DNA from: Apostichopus californicus
Lineage: Eukaryota > Echinodermata > Holothuroidea > Aspidochirotida > Stichopodidae
DNA: 64,000 nt
Direction: 5' to 3'
Assembly (NCBI GenBank): GCA_020650975.1
Contig: JAIPMN010000670.1
Coordinates: forward strand, 16,325 to 80,324
Under the pieces are notes generated by a model. The model was not told the origin of the DNA, did not search any database, and worked only from the letters and a program-made list of their open reading frames with translations. Shown here piece after piece: positions 62,801-64,000 of the stretch. A program made the translations under genes and the position numbers. Positions within the stretch are counted from its first letter, which is position 1, and each line of letters begins with the position of its first letter.

Positions 62801-63939
62801 CTGATGCACCCACAAGCAGAGAGTTTGGAGGAATACCTATTACCCCCAGAACCACTGCCTCCCATGAAGGAGTTCTTCTCAAATCCCTTCTCAAAGACAA
62901 GTGATGTAAAGATTAATTCTTCTACTTTTGATCAAATTTTTGTAGTTAATTTAAGTAGTACTTAATCAGTTTCAAGTCTTTTATTCAAATTTAACTTTTT
63001 GACAAAGATTGCATAAACACAAGAACAAATATAATAAGATTAATATGATATTCGATATTTAGTTCCATAAAGATGAAGATTTGATTATCTTACAGAATGT
63101 TATTTTGTTATGTTATTTTGTTATGTTATTTTGTTATATGCTTGTTTCCATCTCCCTCTTGGTATAGCTTCCTCTCCACGTGAGCATGGACGTCGAGGAA
63201 GTCGATTTCGGATGCTGTCTGAATCTCCAACACGTCGAACAGAGGACGATCAACGTCACCAATCACACCAAAGGCAAGATCACGGTCGTCTGGATGGGGG
63301 CATCCGATCACATCTTCTCGGTCACTCCAACGTCCAGCGATGTTCCTCCACTGAAGATGACCTCATTCCGTGTGTCCTTCAAGCCTGTGAGTTGTCACTG
63401 GATTTAAAAAGGTTCTACGATGAGGTCCAGCTCTGCTAGTAGTTACACTTGTGTTTTGACTGCGAACTTTGGGGGGTGGGGGCCTCAGTGAGATATGATG
63501 TTGTGTAATTACAGGCTTGACAAATATTTTGGGAATAATAATCGGTAGGTCAGGGTATCTAGACCAGTTTCTTTAAAAAAATTTCAAATGACAGAAATAA
63601 AATTTCTTTATATAGAAATACTTGAGGTCATTCAGATTATACAGAATGATAGCCAGACCAACGAGTTCACGCATCTTACTTGGATTTATTGTTTTCTTAC
63701 TGTTTTACTTATTTAATATTTATAATGTGCATAATTGTAACGTACCTACGATTAGTTTTCTAGGTGTGGGGGGGGGGTATAGGGGGTTGGGGGTTTAGAA
63801 GCATAATCATTTTAAATGTTATCTACATTGTAACTTCTCCTGTTTGATTGCATTTTAATGTCCAGATTTATTGTCATATTTTCAGGATGCTCCAAATCAG
63901 TTTTATGGCTCCGAATTAGAAGGATATGCATTCTACAAG
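53658..63939 (+). CDS. CFAP65: Cilia- and flagella-associated protein 65 (5' part, 13 exons, runs off the right edge)
   Basis: CFAP65 (CCDC108) is a large protein of the axonemal central apparatus, made of repeated Ig-like ASH/MSP-type domains and needed for ciliary and sperm motility. Coding exons: 53658-53854, 54715-54853, 55457-55587, 56465-56664, 57308-57453, 58195-58308, 58882-58990, 60446-60561, 61321-61470, 62111-62239, 62747-62905, 63168-63386, 63886-63939. All join in frame for 621 codons, roughly the first third of the human protein (about 1,925 residues). Matches to human include GIEVAKGLVWKEWE, LPVTFRPLE, RRVACLVQNQDPLFVDLIGT, KPAILQPKHL, LNEMLKEGKLQQD and NHTKGKITVVW. The start is fixed by an in-frame TGA three codons upstream (53649-53651), just after a likely acceptor at 53645, so an untranslated first exon probably lies upstream. 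The N-terminus is about 110 residues shorter than human. No frame break seen. Confidence 0.95.
54715..54853 (+). CDS. CFAP65: CFAP65 coding exon 2
   Basis: 139 bases. It encodes RFFSTLYPEPIVLSAGTSF and LPVTFRPLEKNIYEDSIEF, matching human FFFTVIPQPIFLSPGITL and LPIVFRPLEAKEY. The donor CAG|gttggt is weak, but phase and homology to the next exon require it. Confidence 0.9.
55457..55587 (+). CDS. CFAP65: CFAP65 coding exon 3
   Basis: 131 bases, phase 0 in and phase 2 out (GTAAG|gtgagt). It reads DGSFNVPIVAVLPRYVLSLP then LNFGMCASQYHVDMTFELKN, a typical ASH-type strand pattern ending in the xLxN motif. Confidence 0.92.
55990..56292 (+). mobile_element. tRNA-derived SINE in CFAP65 intron 3
   Basis: A perfect polymerase III B box, GGTTCGAGTCC, sits at about 56050-56060 behind a degenerate tRNA-like head. 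The body ends in a TAAT/TTAA-type simple tail at 56272-56292. It is a different family from the SINE at 3538-3800. Confidence 0.65.
56465..56664 (+). CDS. CFAP65: CFAP65 coding exon 4
   Basis: 200 bases, phase 1 out (ATAG|gtaagg). It encodes SELKTEFQWLVGLPFTLEPS, GCLEPKSKCTIIATFKPTAS and LACKKTLNLEGIG; human has TFFTWEFSSPFQMLPATGLLEP and KVTFQPLTAVIYEVQA. Confidence 0.94.
57045..57145. repeat. CATATGAACATA-type short repeat
   Basis: gaacatacat, tgaacatataac and tgaacatatc recur about every 20 bases in CFAP65 intron 4. Confidence 0.7.
57308..57453 (+). CDS. CFAP65: CFAP65 coding exon 5
   Basis: 146 bases, phase 0 out (CCT|gtaagt). It encodes KFPHLLVSPDGKVPN and SIISFGEVAIGATGSRCIEL then HNLSP, matching human LLYFGSVAVGCTSERQIRLHNPS. 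Confidence 0.94.
58195..58308 (+). CDS. CFAP65: CFAP65 coding exon 6
   Basis: 38 codons, phase 0 at both ends. It starts VNAPFTIKHPSAKIRMD, like human VNAPFRIEISPDEL. The donor CCG|gtaaga is directly followed by a short tandem repeat (58309-58440). Confidence 0.93.
58309..58440 (+). repeat. Tandem repeat starting at the CFAP65 exon 6 donor
   Basis: Immediately after CCG|gtaag, the words aatacactaagaaaatacac, aatacacaaaatacac and aagaaaatacacaat recur (about 46-base spacing for the best pair, 58313 and 58359). Confidence 0.75.
58882..58990 (+). CDS. CFAP65: CFAP65 coding exon 7
   Basis: 109 bases, phase 1 out (AAAG|gtaaga). It reads VTFTPNNVLEESVDYLEVHA and MTVKLTGKCK, equivalent to human VFFHPKTLDTRTVDY and LLKVVGFCRG. 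Confidence 0.93.
60446..60561 (+). CDS. CFAP65: CFAP65 coding exon 8
   Basis: 116 bases, phase 0 out (CAG|gtatgt). It encodes GPKVSLSNRVLDFGRINSGD and PLKIINNSDVAAAFQ, the opening strands of the next Ig-like domain (human GPAVSLQHYCVNFSWVNLGE). Confidence 0.94.
60735..60780. repeat. TA/TATG microsatellite
   Basis: tatgtatgtatgtata followed by a TA run, in CFAP65 intron 8; a similar TA run lies at 61105-61135. Confidence 0.85.
61321..61470 (+). CDS. CFAP65: CFAP65 coding exon 9
   Basis: 50 codons, phase 0 at both ends. It encodes FMTDGSESVFQFGVDYDVIQ and HPINYFRRVACLVQNQ, matching human HPIICFRRVACLIHHQ. Confidence 0.95.
62111..62239 (+). CDS. CFAP65: CFAP65 coding exon 10
   Basis: 43 codons, phase 0 at both ends. 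It encodes DPLFVDLIGTCHTELAKPAI and LQPKHLDKYRIHEARGFSVF, almost the same as human DPLFLDLMGTCHSDSTKPAI and LKPQHLTWYRTHLARGLTLY. Confidence 0.96.
62747..62905 (+). CDS. CFAP65: CFAP65 coding exon 11
   Basis: 53 codons, phase 0 at both ends (acceptor cctcag|CAA, donor GAT|gtaaag). It encodes LNEMLKEGKLQQDPKGALM and EPLPPMKEFFSNPF; human has LDAMLKEKKLAQDQNGALM and PPMTEFFFDG. Confidence 0.94.
63168..63386 (+). CDS. CFAP65: CFAP65 coding exon 12
   Basis: 73 codons, phase 0 at both ends. It encodes VSMDVEEVDFGCCLNLQHVE, NVTNHTKGKITVVWMGASD and SSDVPPLKMTSFRVSFKP, matching human VEPVEVDFGACPG, NHTKGKIMVVWTRRSD and DVPPLKSMAMRLHFQP. Confidence 0.95.
63886..63939 (+). CDS. CFAP65: CFAP65 coding exon 13 (last one in the window)
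   Basis: 18 codons (DAPNQFYGSELEGYAFYK), phase 0 at both ends, donor AAG|gtaaga. Human has PNCLYTVELEAFAIYK here. The rest of the gene lies beyond the right edge. Confidence 0.92.
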
Positions 63940-64000
63940 GTAAGAATCTTTTCTTTCATTCCTTGACGACTTTCCCAGTCGAGAAAGTTATGTTCTGTTT

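Overview
The window is animal nuclear DNA: AT-rich, intron-dense, GT-AG splicing, long introns, and many short interspersed repeats. The repeat mix (hAT-type MITEs, a tRNA-derived SINE, CR1/L2-like LINE tails, Penelope-type hammerhead motifs) and gene sequences of similar distance to both human orthologues suggest a marine invertebrate deuterostome, quite possibly an echinoderm. The species is inference; no database search was possible.

Layout. (1) 1-4.1 kb, + strand: the 3' end of a gene I do not recognise, with four exons that join in frame, a stop at 4017-4019 and AATAAA at 4110. (2) 4.1-10.1 kb: intergenic, with a Penelope-type hammerhead motif at 8537-8576. (3) 10.5-48.7 kb, - strand: a complete N-acetylglutamate synthase gene (NAGS), ten coding exons that join without a frame break into 553 codons plus stop. 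It carries two striking tandem arrays, one starting inside the stop codon region and one made of copies of the exon 4 splice donor. (4) 48.7-53.65 kb: the spacer between NAGS and the next gene, which point away from each other, with a 175-base assembly gap inside a hAT-type MITE. (5) 53.66-63.94 kb, + strand: the first 13 coding exons (621 codons) of the cilia and flagella protein gene CFAP65 (CCDC108), which runs off the right edge.

The genes are functionally unrelated as far as is known: NAGS makes the mitochondrial N-acetylglutamate that activates carbamoyl phosphate synthetase, CFAP65 is an axonemal central-apparatus protein. They are neighbours, not a pathway. All exon borders come from reading splice signals, phase continuity and my memory of the human proteins; no alignment was run. 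The most notable observations are the amplified splice donor in NAGS intron 4, the NAGS stop codon lying in a minisatellite, and two decayed hammerhead ribozyme motifs whose mutations both look like CpG decay of one ancestral core. I found no bacterial, viral or CRISPR-like content.
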